Positions 30,664-40,375 of a stretch of DNA of 57,766 nt are shown in pieces; positions within the stretch are counted from its first letter, which is position 1, and every line of letters starts with the position of its first letter. The notes below the pieces were generated by a model. That model was not told the DNA's origin, searched no databases, and worked only from the letters and a program-made list of their open reading frames with translations. Origin of the DNA: Candidatus Trichorickettsia mobilis (GTDB lineage Bacteria > Pseudomonadota > Alphaproteobacteria > Rickettsiales > Rickettsiaceae); contig NZ_CP112933.1 in NCBI RefSeq assembly GCF_034366785.1, positions 1 through 57,766 on the forward strand, given 5' to 3'. The position numbers were made by a program, and so were the translations under genes.

Positions 30664-30992
30664 ATTACACACCTGAGAAAGGCGATATTGTTTGGATAGA
30701 TTTTGAGCCTCAAAAAGGTCGAGAAATAGCTAAAAAAAGACCGGCTATAGTTTTGTCTCCAAGTAACTACAATATTAAAAGTCAATTAGCTTTGTTTGTT
30801 CCTATTACAAGTTCTGTCAAAGGTTATCCATTTGAGGTTTTGATTAACTATAACGATATAAAAGGAGCTATTCTCTGTGATCAAATACGTTCTATGGATT
30901 GGAAAGAACGTAAAGTAACAAAAATTACGAGATTAGACAAAAAAATACTAAACGAAGTATTGTCTAGAATACGATTATTGCTTTCAAATTAA
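30657..30992 (+). CDS. mazF: MazF/PemK-like mRNA interferase toxin
   Basis: 111 aa, GTG start inside mazE. Family pattern: KGDIVWIDFEPQKGREIAKKRPAIVLS, then FVPITSSVKGYPFEV and CDQIRSMDWKERKVTKI. The conserved R in KRPA and the T-S pair of the active site are present. An RNA endonuclease; here it may stabilise the plasmid by killing or arresting cells that lose it. Confidence 0.93.
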   Translation: MVNYTPEKGDIVWIDFEPQKGREIAKKRPAIVLSPSNYNIKSQLALFVPITSSVKGYPFEVLINYNDIKGAILCDQIRSMDWKERKVTKITRLDKKILNEVLSRIRLLLSN

Positions 30993-31035
30993 CTAAAACA
31001 ATCTCAATACCTCACCACTAAAATCACAAAACATA

Positions 31036-31063
31036 TTACAATTACTTCTAATTATGGTATTAT
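31036..31063 (+). promoter_or_regulatory. Candidate promoter of the portal gene
   Basis: TTACAA at 31036-31041, 16-base spacer, TATTAT at 31058-31063, 28 bases before the portal ATG. Supports separate transcription of the portal after the inserted toxin-antitoxin pair. Confidence 0.4.
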
Positions 31064-31090
31064 GATATATAAATTTATACCATATTTTCG

Positions 31091-32545
31091 ATGTTTAAAA
31101 ATATTCAAAATAAAATTGCAAATTATTTATCAAAGCCTAACAATAATAGTCGTGTTGACGGTTACTCAAGTGTTTTTACTAATCTTGGAACTAAGCGTAG
31201 TCGCACCAACTCTACATTTTTTAGACCAACTTTATCTTTAGACCAGTACACGTTAGCTGAAATATACAAATCAAACGGAATCGGTAAAAGAATAGTAAAC
31301 ATCCTTGTTGACGATGCTATTAGAGGGTTCATCGAAGCTGATAAATTGTTGTTAAAAGAGCTATATAGAGTAAAAGCAAAACAGGCGATAATAGATGCAG
31401 GTTGTTTTGGCAGACTGTACGGAGGAGCCTTATTAGTAGCTTTTGTTGATGATGAGCAAGAATTCGATAAACCTTTAAATTTAAATAGAATTCAGCAACT
31501 AATATCATTAAAAGTTTTTGATCGGCATCAGATATACTGGAACGATGATGACTTATGTAATGATTTTTACAAAGAGTACTACGGCGAACCCGAGCTGTTT
31601 ACTATTACCAACAACTGGAATGGGTTGTCGGACATTTCTTTTAAAGTACATAGGTCTAGATGCTGTATTTTTGGCGGCGACAAGATACCTAATTCTTTGA
31701 GAGTAAATAATCAAGGTTGGGATGTTTCTGTTTTGCAGTCATGTTGTGAATCAATACGTAATTATAATTTAGTTAACACTTCTTCGGTAGAAATCATACA
31801 AGATTTTGTGCAAGTAATTCTTAAATTAAATGGGCTTGCTCAAAAAATGGCTGCTGGTGAAGAAGTAAAAGCTAGCCTTAATGAGCGAATCGACTTGATA
31901 GACAAAACAAGGTCGGTATCTAATAGCATAATTCTCGATGGTAGCGGTACAGAAGATTACGAAAAAAAAGCTAGCTCGGTCTCAGGTTTAGCAGATTTGT
32001 GGGATAGGTTTTCAGAAAATATTTGTGCAGTAACGGGAATACCCGCTACTAGGCTTTTCGGTAAATCTCCTGGCGGCCTTAATGCTACCGGAGCAAGCGA
32101 CTTGCAAAACTGGTACGATATAGTAAGAGCGTATAGAGGCGATCAAATAGAGCCGTGTATTAATTGGTTACTTGATATTTTGAAATCGCAAAAAAGTTGG
32201 ACTGATAAACCGAAAGTTTGGGAGTGGGAGTTTCCGTCTTTAACCGCCCCTTCAGAGTTAGAGTGGGCAGAGATCAAGAAAAAATATGCAGAAACTGACG
32301 CTATATATATGGATCGCGGCGCGATTGATCCGATTGAGTGCTGGCAAGAAAGATTTGGAAGGGGCGAGTTTCACGTAAATATTAAATTGTCTAAACCAGA
32401 ACCTGAAGAATTAATAGAAATTGACGATGATAATGCGGACTTATTGGCTGTTGAAAAAAATAATGAAGAGGACAAAGAAAGTAAAGAGGATAAAGAGGTT
32501 AAAGATATAGTCCGTAATACCTATAAGAAACTTAAAAATGGGTAA
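31091..32545 (+). CDS. Portal protein (DUF1073 type)
   Basis: 484 aa. Typical DUF1073 signature: an N-terminal SNGIGKRIVNILVDDAIRGF, AIIDAGCFGRLYGGALL, and a late ENICAVTGIPATRLFGKSPGGLNATG, followed by a helix with WYDIVRAYR. The acidic C-terminal tail (EEDKESKEDKE) is low complexity. Forms the dodecameric ring at the head vertex. It is followed by fibre genes, not by the MuF-like head gene, which is unusual. Confidence 0.92.
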   Translation: MFKNIQNKIANYLSKPNNNSRVDGYSSVFTNLGTKRSRTNSTFFRPTLSLDQYTLAEIYKSNGIGKRIVNILVDDAIRGFIEADKLLLKELYRVKAKQAIIDAGCFGRLYGGALLVAFVDDEQEFDKPLNLNRIQQLISLKVFDRHQIYWNDDDLCNDFYKEYYGEPELFTITNNWNGLSDISFKVHRSRCCIFGGDKIPNSLRVNNQGWDVSVLQSCCESIRNYNLVNTSSVEIIQDFVQVILKLNGLAQKMAAGEEVKASLNERIDLIDKTRSVSNSIILDGSGTEDYEKKASSVSGLADLWDRFSENICAVTGIPATRLFGKSPGGLNATGASDLQNWYDIVRAYRGDQIEPCINWLLDILKSQKSWTDKPKVWEWEFPSLTAPSELEWAEIKKKYAETDAIYMDRGAIDPIECWQERFGRGEFHVNIKLSKPEPEELIEIDDDNADLLAVEKNNEEDKESKEDKEVKDIVRNTYKKLKNG

Positions 32546-32548
32546 TCT

Positions 32549-34501
32549 GTGAATAGAGAACTAGCTTTACTTGCAGTTACGGTCAGTGAGTTAACGGACA
32601 AATACCTAGCTTTAAAATTCGTTTCTTCTATTGATCTTAAAGATGGTCGTGTCGTTATAAAATATTCAGACGGCACTATACATAAAATTGATTTACTTTT
32701 ATCCGATATAGAACCTCAAATAATCACAAAAGAACCTGATATTGAAATAATAGAAAAATCAATAACCGGTAAGTTATTACAAGATCTCAATCAAAATAAA
32801 CAAGCTATTATTGATGAAGTACTTAAGCTTATTCCGTTGCCTAAAAACGGAGAGAACGGCAAAGACGGTACAAGTGTTAATAGTAGAGAAGTTGTTGCTG
32901 AGTTAGAAAAAATTATAGCCGAGAAAATATCTACTGAAGTTGAAAGAATAAAGCGGCTTATACCGACTGCAATTAATGGAAAAAACGGCGAGGACGGCAA
33001 GGACGCTGATGAGCAGAAGGTAATAAGCGAAGTATCTAAACTGCTTGAGCAGAAATTACAAAAAGGTCTTTTAGAGATTAAAGAAGCTATACCGAAGCAG
33101 ATTGTCCCACGAGACGGAGTCGATGGACAGAATGGAGTTGACGGCAAAAACGCTGACGAAGAAAGCATAAAACACTCTTTGATGTCCGTATTAGAGGAAA
33201 AAATCAACGGAATAAAAGAAGAACTTAATAAACAGTTAGAACAGGATATTAAAAATTTAAAAAATTCTATTCCGCAAGTAAAAGACGGAGTTAATGGTCG
33301 TGACGGCAGGGATGCCGACAACGAGTTTATATTAAAAAAACTTGAGATCACGCTAAATGATAAGATAGAGATTATAAAGTCCGAGTTATCGAATTTAATT
33401 GCAGAAAAGTCTAACTCTATAAAAGACGGAGTTAACGGCAAAGATGCTGACGAGCAGAAGATATTAAAGCGTCTATCTTCAGAAATAAACGCCAAGTTAG
33501 ACGCGTATCAAAAAGAATTAAGCGGCAATCTTGCGGGGTCTATAGCAGATGCCGTTGAGAAAATAAAAGCTGATATACCGACTCCAAAAAATGGGGTGGA
33601 CGGCAAAGACGGGAAATCTATAAAAGGCGACAAAGGCGATCGCGGTAACGGCGTGAAAGACGCTAAAATTGATAGTAGAGACCACTTAATTATTACAACT
33701 GATGATAAAATCATAGATGCAGGCGAAGTAAGTAAGAAGTTCTTTAGCAGTTTTGGTTTTAGCTATACTAATGAATTGCCGATGCCTTTTGATGTAGGCG
33801 GTTTTAAGAAAGGCACAAGGTTTAAAGATGTAGAGCTAAAAGTATTGTGGACTAAGTTATTGTACGGCTATGACCTACCTTATTTTAGCTCTTTTAATAT
33901 TAATTCTTTACCTACGGAAGTTGAGGTAGGTTATAAGATACTAGCCGGTTCTTATTCTGTTGAGTTCTTAATACAAAATCCTGAGCTATTAAAAGAAAAT
34001 TCTATAGCAATTAATTTAAACGATACCGCTATACTAAGTGATTTACCAAATTCTTCTCCTGTAGAAATTATTTTAAGTGAGGACGTAAGAAGAGATACTT
34101 TAGGCTCAGTTAATTTTGAAATAAGCGCATATGATACTACAGGGACGAGTTTTAACAAATCTTTGAGCGTGAATTATAAGTATAAAATATATTACGGAGA
34201 GTACGCCGAAGATATAGAAGATACGGGTTTTACAAATCCTATGTCTGTTCTTAGAGCCACAGAGTTAGTATACGATATAAGAGGCGAGTATCTGTTTTTA
34301 GGGATTGGATATAAGTGGTTTTGTTATCCCGAAGGTTTAGGCGAACATTATATATTTTATGAGATTTCAAGTGATATTGCTCTTGTTTTTGACGAGGTTA
34401 AGAAGATATCAATTACTAACGAATACGGGATTGTGTTGACATATAATTGCTATCGTACCTTACAAGAAATAAGTGAGCAGTTTGTAATGGGTATTAAATA
34501 A
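32549..34501 (+). CDS. Collagen-like tail fibre
   Basis: 650 aa, GTG start. Residues about 95-375 alternate five short G-x-x blocks (NGENGKDG, NGKNGEDGKDA, DGQNGVDGKNA, DGVNGRDGRDA, DGVNGKDA; a last KGDKGDRGNG) with coiled-coil segments of about 45 residues. This is a rope-like, trimeric shaft. Residues about 385-650 are a strand-rich globular head (DIEDTGFTNPMSV, YLFLGIGYKWFCYPEGLG). Probably a host-recognition fibre. It ends by one-base overlap with the patatin gene. Confidence 0.8.
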   Translation: MNRELALLAVTVSELTDKYLALKFVSSIDLKDGRVVIKYSDGTIHKIDLLLSDIEPQIITKEPDIEIIEKSITGKLLQDLNQNKQAIIDEVLKLIPLPKNGENGKDGTSVNSREVVAELEKIIAEKISTEVERIKRLIPTAINGKNGEDGKDADEQKVISEVSKLLEQKLQKGLLEIKEAIPKQIVPRDGVDGQNGVDGKNADEESIKHSLMSVLEEKINGIKEELNKQLEQDIKNLKNSIPQVKDGVNGRDGRDADNEFILKKLEITLNDKIEIIKSELSNLIAEKSNSIKDGVNGKDADEQKILKRLSSEINAKLDAYQKELSGNLAGSIADAVEKIKADIPTPKNGVDGKDGKSIKGDKGDRGNGVKDAKIDSRDHLIITTDDKIIDAGEVSKKFFSSFGFSYTNELPMPFDVGGFKKGTRFKDVELKVLWTKLLYGYDLPYFSSFNINSLPTEVEVGYKILAGSYSVEFLIQNPELLKENSIAINLNDTAILSDLPNSSPVEIILSEDVRRDTLGSVNFEISAYDTTGTSFNKSLSVNYKYKIYYGEYAEDIEDTGFTNPMSVLRATELVYDIRGEYLFLGIGYKWFCYPEGLGEHYIFYEISSDIALVFDEVKKISITNEYGIVLTYNCYRTLQEISEQFVMGIK

Positions 34502-35514
34502 TGGACAAAGATACCATCAGAGTATTTAGTTTTTCAGGCGGTTCAACTAAAGGGTATGGCGAAAATCGTTTTATGCAGAAGTTTCTACATCAGTGGGGAA
34601 TACCGCAAGCTGATTTTTGGAAATATCCTGACGTAATGTGCGGTACTTCGATTGGTGCGATTCTTGCTTGTGCTTATGCTTACGGCAAAACTCCCGATCA
34701 AATGGAGTCTTTTTTCTTAGAAGAAGCTAAGAAAATTTTTAGTATTAGTACTACTGATTCAGACAGACCGAGTACATTGAGTAAAATACTTTCTATTGCA
34801 AACAATAATGCTTTTTATACGTCACCAGATAGCAGTTCTAATTTTGGTCATAATGTATTACATCAGACTTTAGAGCGTAATTTTGGAACAAGTACATTAG
34901 CTAATTTGAATGTTCCTATTGTTATACCTGCCGTTGAACAGGATATGAGCAGACCTGTTTATTTTTCAAATTTCAATGACCCAGCGTATTTTATAGGCAG
35001 AGATTTTAAAATAGTAGACGTATGTCGAGCATCATCTGCAGCTTTCCCTTATTTACCGAGCCACCCATTTAATGGACATGATTATATAGACGGAACCTTT
35101 TTAATTAATAACGCTGTTGATAGGGCAATTAAGCTTGGACTCACAATAAAACCAAACGTCAAAAGAATAGTTGTAGTCAATGTCGGTGCAGGAATTGGTA
35201 GGAATGGTTTTGACGGCTCTGATCCTTTAGGTGAAACATCTGCAGAAAGAATATTTGCCTATACTACTCTATTGATGACTAATGCAGAGCAAAATAGTCA
35301 CAAAAATTTACAGTATGAAGCCGATAGATTGAATAATGGTTACGGATTACCGCTGTTTTACTACGGTTGGTATCCTACATTCCCTGAAGATTTTAACAAT
35401 GAAGTAGATAACAGCACTCCAGAATGGTATGCAGAGCTAGCAAATATAATAGATGCACATTACGCTAATGAAAGTGATAAGATTTCAAGTATATTAACGC
35501 ATTTAACGGCATGA
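34501..35514 (+). CDS. Patatin-like phospholipase
   Basis: 337 aa with all three patatin elements: oxyanion loop SGGSTKGYG at 12-20, nucleophile elbow GTSIG at 48-52 (S50), and the D-G dyad at D197-G198 in YIDGTF. This predicts a Ser-Asp lipid acyl hydrolase. It lies between two fibre genes with overlaps on both sides, so it is made with the virion. Wolbachia phage WO also has a patatin near tail genes. It may open host or protist membranes, or modify lipids on entry or exit. No signal peptide seen. Confidence 0.9.
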   Translation: MDKDTIRVFSFSGGSTKGYGENRFMQKFLHQWGIPQADFWKYPDVMCGTSIGAILACAYAYGKTPDQMESFFLEEAKKIFSISTTDSDRPSTLSKILSIANNNAFYTSPDSSSNFGHNVLHQTLERNFGTSTLANLNVPIVIPAVEQDMSRPVYFSNFNDPAYFIGRDFKIVDVCRASSAAFPYLPSHPFNGHDYIDGTFLINNAVDRAIKLGLTIKPNVKRIVVVNVGAGIGRNGFDGSDPLGETSAERIFAYTTLLMTNAEQNSHKNLQYEADRLNNGYGLPLFYYGWYPTFPEDFNNEVDNSTPEWYAELANIIDAHYANESDKISSILTHLTA

Positions 35515-37748
35515 CTGGAATCAAAGTAAGTGACTACATAAGACCTTTGGGTATAAGCGATGTTTATCCTACTCATTTAGATATTTTCGGTAAAGGTGGG
35601 ATACATAGCGTTAGTAGTATTCTAGGTAGAGATAACATCACAACCGAAAGGCGTAGCAAAGGTATGTTTGCCTTTGTTGAAGAAAACAATAGTTTCTATT
35701 CTCTTTTAAAAGGTCTCGATAACCAAAGTTGGGTTAAACTTTTTGGTTTAGATCAAGATAATAATTTAGATTTTCAGATTTTTTGTCCAAAAGGCTATAC
35801 TTTGGTAGGTGATAACAATCAAATCGCTAGACCTTCGCCTATTTTAATAGATATAAGACAGGATATAATAGATTTGCGTCGTAACGTAGATAAATTAGAC
35901 GTCTTAGGTAAGCTAGATCACAACAGAATCTGGGTAGGTGATTACACCAATAGACCGGAAGAGCGTTTGCAAATAGGGGTTGTGAATTTACCGACCTTAG
36001 GAGCGGCGTTATTTCCTGAGCCTACAGGATTGCTTGAAATAGCGATCCCAAACCCTACTTTTAATCACCTATCTGCTTCAGATTGGATAATGTCTGGTCC
36101 ATGGCTACCTCAAATATTTGCAGGTTTTGTAGATACGGATTTATCTAGCCCTTTAACTAAAGTGTCAAGCAGTCTTGCTATGACTCAAATTAGAACAGCT
36201 AAGAATTTTAAGTTATTTGATAACTCGGCTTTTATAGTGGCAAATAAGACAGTATCATTTTTTTGGGATAATCCTGCTTATTTGATTGCTGACATTGATC
36301 CTAAATTAAAAGCCGTAATGGAACTATATGATTTAGGAACAACATATACTTTTACTAAAGCACAATCATTAGGTGAATTAGAAAGTGGATTATTAAAAAA
36401 TACTGTTGATAATCATATTGGAACTTTATCAAAAGCTATTCCCGGTACAGATTATGTAGAACTTACAGATATTCCTATTGGGCCTTTAGTTGTATATAAT
36501 CAAGATAAATTTATATCGCCTACAAGTTTTAAAACAAGAAAAAATAAACCTAATGAGTTTGGCGAACCCACTCCCAATGTATTAAATATTTTAGAAGGAC
36601 CTCTAGCTATTTTCACTAAGTTAGCATTAACCGCGTTAGAAACAGGTTTACTGGTTAAAATAGGGTTATCGGGTGAACTAATAGGAGCAACAAAAGGTAC
36701 AGATTATGTTACTCCTAATGAGATAGGAGATATTAATACTAAATTAGACAAACTTGCATTACTTGTAAAGCTACTTATAGGGGTTAAAGTAACAACCGAT
36801 ATAGTTGATATTACTTTAGACCAGGCTAAAAACCTGAATAAAGTTGTAAAAACTATTGTTGGAGTTAAAGATGCTGTAGATATGGTAGATGTTACATTTA
36901 ATCAAGCAAATGCTTTAACTACGGCAGTAAAAAATGCGGTAGGAGTAGCTGAAACTGCTGAGATAGTAGATTTAACTGCCAAAGCTGCCACAGTAGCAAC
37001 TAATGCGGCATCTCTTGTAGAAATAGAAGCTCAAATAGCAGCTTTAGCTGGGGTACAAACATTAACAGCTCTTGGAACTATTTTAGGGTTTGTATTTACT
37101 GTTTTTGGAGGTTATGAATATGGGCAATATATTAGAGGTCAAACATTAAATGTTAAAAACACGTGGAAAGCAGCTGATTTAAATGATGAGGGTCATAATG
37201 CGGTAGGTGATTTTGAATTTAGATACCCTTCAGGCTATAGTTCAGATGATAGAGGGCATGGTACTCTATGGTTTGATTCAAGAGGAAGAAGCAGTAGTCA
37301 TCGTTCAAGTGCAGGATTACGTCTATTTGCTTGGGATAGCGGAGCTGATCATATGGGTTCTGATGATCCTTTAGCTCCTTTACATATAGGTATTTTTGGA
37401 TATCAGAATAAGTATCATGTAGCACCTAGAGCAAATCCTACCCCTATTTATAAAGGGTTTATATTTGAATCTGATTTTGATAATGATAATGGAGGTATAT
37501 TTGGCGATAATCCAAATTATCGTTTTCCTAAAAGATTTGGGTTATATGATGTAACTCGTACAATTAGTACATTTTTTACTCAAAGTTGGGGATGGGATAG
37601 TAAAAATACAATTTTTGAATATGATTATCAAAACTTCAATTTTGAAAAACCTGTAAAATTTAATAAAAATATTATTTTGCCAATAATTAAAAAAGCAGAT
37701 ATCCCTTTAAATCCACCTCTAGGTATGGTATTATTAGTAGAGTTTTAA
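35511..37748 (+). CDS. Large tail fibre
   Basis: 745 aa. N-terminal ~200 residues resemble virion-attached fibre domains; the middle (about 300-420) is repetitive with GTDYV modules (SKAIPGTDYVELTD; GATKGTDYVTPNE). Residues about 410-510 form a long helical bundle with repeated (V/I)GVK..(D/E)(I/M)VD(V/I)TF.QA units; a strand-rich C-terminal head follows (GHGTLWFDSRGRSSSHRSS). Overlaps the patatin stop by four bases. Confidence 0.72.
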   Translation: MTGIKVSDYIRPLGISDVYPTHLDIFGKGGIHSVSSILGRDNITTERRSKGMFAFVEENNSFYSLLKGLDNQSWVKLFGLDQDNNLDFQIFCPKGYTLVGDNNQIARPSPILIDIRQDIIDLRRNVDKLDVLGKLDHNRIWVGDYTNRPEERLQIGVVNLPTLGAALFPEPTGLLEIAIPNPTFNHLSASDWIMSGPWLPQIFAGFVDTDLSSPLTKVSSSLAMTQIRTAKNFKLFDNSAFIVANKTVSFFWDNPAYLIADIDPKLKAVMELYDLGTTYTFTKAQSLGELESGLLKNTVDNHIGTLSKAIPGTDYVELTDIPIGPLVVYNQDKFISPTSFKTRKNKPNEFGEPTPNVLNILEGPLAIFTKLALTALETGLLVKIGLSGELIGATKGTDYVTPNEIGDINTKLDKLALLVKLLIGVKVTTDIVDITLDQAKNLNKVVKTIVGVKDAVDMVDVTFNQANALTTAVKNAVGVAETAEIVDLTAKAATVATNAASLVEIEAQIAALAGVQTLTALGTILGFVFTVFGGYEYGQYIRGQTLNVKNTWKAADLNDEGHNAVGDFEFRYPSGYSSDDRGHGTLWFDSRGRSSSHRSSAGLRLFAWDSGADHMGSDDPLAPLHIGIFGYQNKYHVAPRANPTPIYKGFIFESDFDNDNGGIFGDNPNYRFPKRFGLYDVTRTISTFFTQSWGWDSKNTIFEYDYQNFNFEKPVKFNKNIILPIIKKADIPLNPPLGMVLLVEF

Positions 37749-37773
37749 TACTAATCAATACTGTATATTGAAT

Positions 37774-38049
37774 ATGGCCATAAAATATAAACCGCTGTTA
37801 ACTATTAAAGAAAAGACGGCTACCGATCCTGCCGTTTTTCAATCTTTATCAACAGAAATTACTGGAACAACGGATCAAATCAAAGTTGATTCCGTAGCTA
37901 GCGCCGAATATAACGGCGAAGATTATAAAATCGGATTGCCAGATAATGTAATGTTACCGGGTCAATACGTTGGAATCCCTAAAGTTACTACTTTACCCGT
38001 AGAACCTAAATTGTGTTCTTTATTCATTTTAGAAAAAACTATACCTTAA
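37774..38049 (+). CDS. Small structural protein with KEKTATD motif, copy 1
   Basis: 91 aa from the ATG at 37774. Contains LLTIKEKTATDPAVFQSLSTE near the N-terminus, and a strand-rich remainder. The next small gene has almost the same peptide (IVVKEKTATDSAKFLRLLTE). A virion or fibre-linker role is inferred from position between two fibre genes. Confidence 0.5.
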   Translation: MAIKYKPLLTIKEKTATDPAVFQSLSTEITGTTDQIKVDSVASAEYNGEDYKIGLPDNVMLPGQYVGIPKVTTLPVEPKLCSLFILEKTIP

Positions 38050-38216
38050 TGTCTAAAACAGTTTTTCAACCTCATATTGTTGTTAAAGAAAAAACAGCTA
38101 CAGATTCAGCTAAGTTCTTAAGGTTGCTAACAGAGGATGATTTGTCTCAATTTAAAGCAGAAGTTGACGAAGATATCTATGCTTTGCTGCAAGCATTAAA
38201 CGATGAGGTGCTTTAA
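38049..38216 (+). CDS. Small structural protein with KEKTATD motif, copy 2
   Basis: 55 aa from the ATG at 38049, which overlaps the previous stop (TAATG). Carries VVKEKTATDSAKFLRLLTE followed by an acidic helix. Stop overlaps the next fibre gene start. Likely related to copy 1 through a shared adaptor peptide. Confidence 0.5.
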   Translation: MSKTVFQPHIVVKEKTATDSAKFLRLLTEDDLSQFKAEVDEDIYALLQALNDEVL

Positions 38217-40039
38217 TGCCGTTATTTCTTAAATCGATAGACCCTACGCTTGATATTTTCGGCAACGAACAAAGTCTTAGATTTAACGCCGATCAGCTTA
38301 ATAATGAAGCTAATCTAATATTACAGAATCTATTTACTCCACTTGTAGGTACTAACTTAAACACGGGGCTTGCCTTTGTAAATTCAAGCTTAAATGGGTT
38401 TAGGTTTAAGCATGAGTTTTCTACATCTTCAACAACGTTCGGTAACTTTTACTTAGAGTGTGCCTCTAGGTTTGGAGGTAATAGTTCAAATATTTTTAAA
38501 TACGATGAGCAAACCGATAAGTTATTGTTTTTTAAAAACGTTTCTATCCCAGGGCTAGGAATTAGCGGTAATTTAGATTTACAATCAAATAAGATCGTTA
38601 ATTTAGCTGATCCTGTTTTTGACCAAGACGGTGCAACTAAATTTTTTGTTGATAATCATACGTGGTCTGCTTCTCAAATTTCTGATTTTGATAATCGAGT
38701 TAGAACAAATACGCTTGATCAAATGAGTATTCCTCAATCAAATTTAAATATTAATGCAAAAAGAATAATTAATTTAGCAAGCGGTATTTTGAGTACGGAT
38801 GCTATCAATAAAAGTCAAATGGATAGCGCGGACACGATTACGCTTAATTCAGCAAAAAATTATACTGATTCAAAAATTAGTACAACAGTTTTAAATCCTA
38901 CACAAACAGTTGATGCAGGTTCTACAAAAACAGGTTTATCTATTGCTTTGACTACTAAATTTTCTACAAACTCATCAATACATGATAATTTTCGCAGACC
39001 GTTTTTTGATTTAAAAGCATCAATTGATGATATTACAGATTATACTGGGGACAGTGGTTATAATTATCATAGCGGTGAAGGTTATATTGTAAATTCGATG
39101 ACAAATGCTTTGACTAATATCGGATGTTACACAAAATACGAACCTAAGCAAGATTACACTTATTATGATGAGGCTAGCCATAGCAATGTTACTGTTCCTG
39201 AAATTGAGGAAAAAATTTCGTTTGGTAGAAAAGTAGGAAGTACTTTTACCGATTATATGGCTTTTTATCCCGCTTCTTCATATATTGAAGTATTTTATCC
39301 TATATTCGGTGTTGATCCTTATACAAGTAGTGAATTAACTACAAAAAGATACGTAGATAACAAAAATATAACTTTAACAGGAGCGATAACGGGATCAGGT
39401 ACTTCTTCAATTGCAACAACGTTAACATCAAGATTAGATCAAATTGCTGCCCCTGCTTCTAACGTGTCGATGAACGGATATCGTATGACATCGTTAGGAA
39501 CACCTATTAATAACCAAGATGCCGTAACTAAAGCTTATGTTGATAATAATTCTGGAGGAGCAGGAACTAAATCTATTCTACACGGCTATAACGCAGCTAC
39601 TTATAGCACTAACGTTGCAGTGGGAGATCACATAAAATTCGACAGTAATGTTTTTGTTAGAGGTAGTAATATTAGCCTTGATACTGCAACTGCATATAAC
39701 ACCTCTACCAACACCGCATCTATAGGACGTATTACTTTAGCAGCAGGTAAAACTTATAAATTAACGGGTTCTATTAACAATGCTACTTCATCAGGAAGCG
39801 GAGACTACAATGCTCTACGTTGGTATAACTCAGATACTAATGCTGCATTAGGAGTTGTTTCGGGTGCTGCACCGCCTAATTCTACAGTTAATAGAGTTCC
39901 AGGGGCAGGCACTATTGCGTATATCTCTCCGTCTGTTTCTACTAGAGTGGAGTTAAGAATAACATTTAACGCTCTATCGTCCGTTAACGGAACTGGTGAT
40001 GCTATAGGTCCTGCTTGGTTTACTGTAGAAGAAATATAA
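38216..40039 (+). CDS. Tail fibre with repeated YVDN modules
   Basis: 607 aa. Several copies of the phage tail-fibre repeat, each a 'N.I.NLA(D/S)P...DGATK.(F/Y)VDN' unit: at about 120-150 (KIVNLADPVFDQDGATKFFVDN), 180-210, 375-385 (LTTKRYVDN) and 418-445 (MTSLGTPINNQDAVTKAYVDNN). The C-terminal ~150 residues form a strand-rich head (AAGKTYKLTGSINNAT), like a C1q/TNF-type trimer. Typical receptor-binding fibre. Confidence 0.82.
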   Translation: MPLFLKSIDPTLDIFGNEQSLRFNADQLNNEANLILQNLFTPLVGTNLNTGLAFVNSSLNGFRFKHEFSTSSTTFGNFYLECASRFGGNSSNIFKYDEQTDKLLFFKNVSIPGLGISGNLDLQSNKIVNLADPVFDQDGATKFFVDNHTWSASQISDFDNRVRTNTLDQMSIPQSNLNINAKRIINLASGILSTDAINKSQMDSADTITLNSAKNYTDSKISTTVLNPTQTVDAGSTKTGLSIALTTKFSTNSSIHDNFRRPFFDLKASIDDITDYTGDSGYNYHSGEGYIVNSMTNALTNIGCYTKYEPKQDYTYYDEASHSNVTVPEIEEKISFGRKVGSTFTDYMAFYPASSYIEVFYPIFGVDPYTSSELTTKRYVDNKNITLTGAITGSGTSSIATTLTSRLDQIAAPASNVSMNGYRMTSLGTPINNQDAVTKAYVDNNSGGAGTKSILHGYNAATYSTNVAVGDHIKFDSNVFVRGSNISLDTATAYNTSTNTASIGRITLAAGKTYKLTGSINNATSSGSGDYNALRWYNSDTNAALGVVSGAAPPNSTVNRVPGAGTIAYISPSVSTRVELRITFNALSSVNGTGDAIGPAWFTVEEI

Positions 40040-40069
40040 TAATAACATTAATTTAAATTAGGAGGAAAA

Positions 40070-40363
40070 ATGTCAAAAAATACAGACGATACAATATTAC
40101 CTGAACCTGAAAAAATACCTAGCGTAGAAGTAAAAACAAATAATACGTTAATACAAGAAAACTACGCGGCCGAGGAGTGGTTGTCATGGTTTATGAGTGA
40201 TGCTCAAAACGTCCAAAATTGGGCTGGTGGAATATTTAGAGGCGGATTTGACAAAACCGACCCAAGGCTAGCTAGTTTGTTATCTGCCGCAACAAAATCT
40301 TTGGATGAAACCTCAAATGATATAGTAAAATTAAGAGAGTTCTTAGCTCAATATAACGCTTAA
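40070..40363 (+). CDS. Hypothetical protein after the fibres (97 aa)
   Basis: 97 aa with an excellent AGGAGG ribosome site. Disordered acidic N-terminus (ILPEPEKIPSVEVK), then a helical part with aromatic residues (AAEEWLSWFMSDAQNVQNW). Could be a fibre chaperone or attachment protein; no family recognised. Confidence 0.55.
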   Translation: MSKNTDDTILPEPEKIPSVEVKTNNTLIQENYAAEEWLSWFMSDAQNVQNWAGGIFRGGFDKTDPRLASLLSAATKSLDETSNDIVKLREFLAQYNA

Positions 40364-40375
40364 GGTAATAATAGA

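Noticed and set aside
32791-33495. 234-aa reverse frame inside the collagen-like fibre
   Set aside because: Antisense shadow of regular GKDG coding repeats; serine/leucine-rich low-complexity product and no ribosome site.
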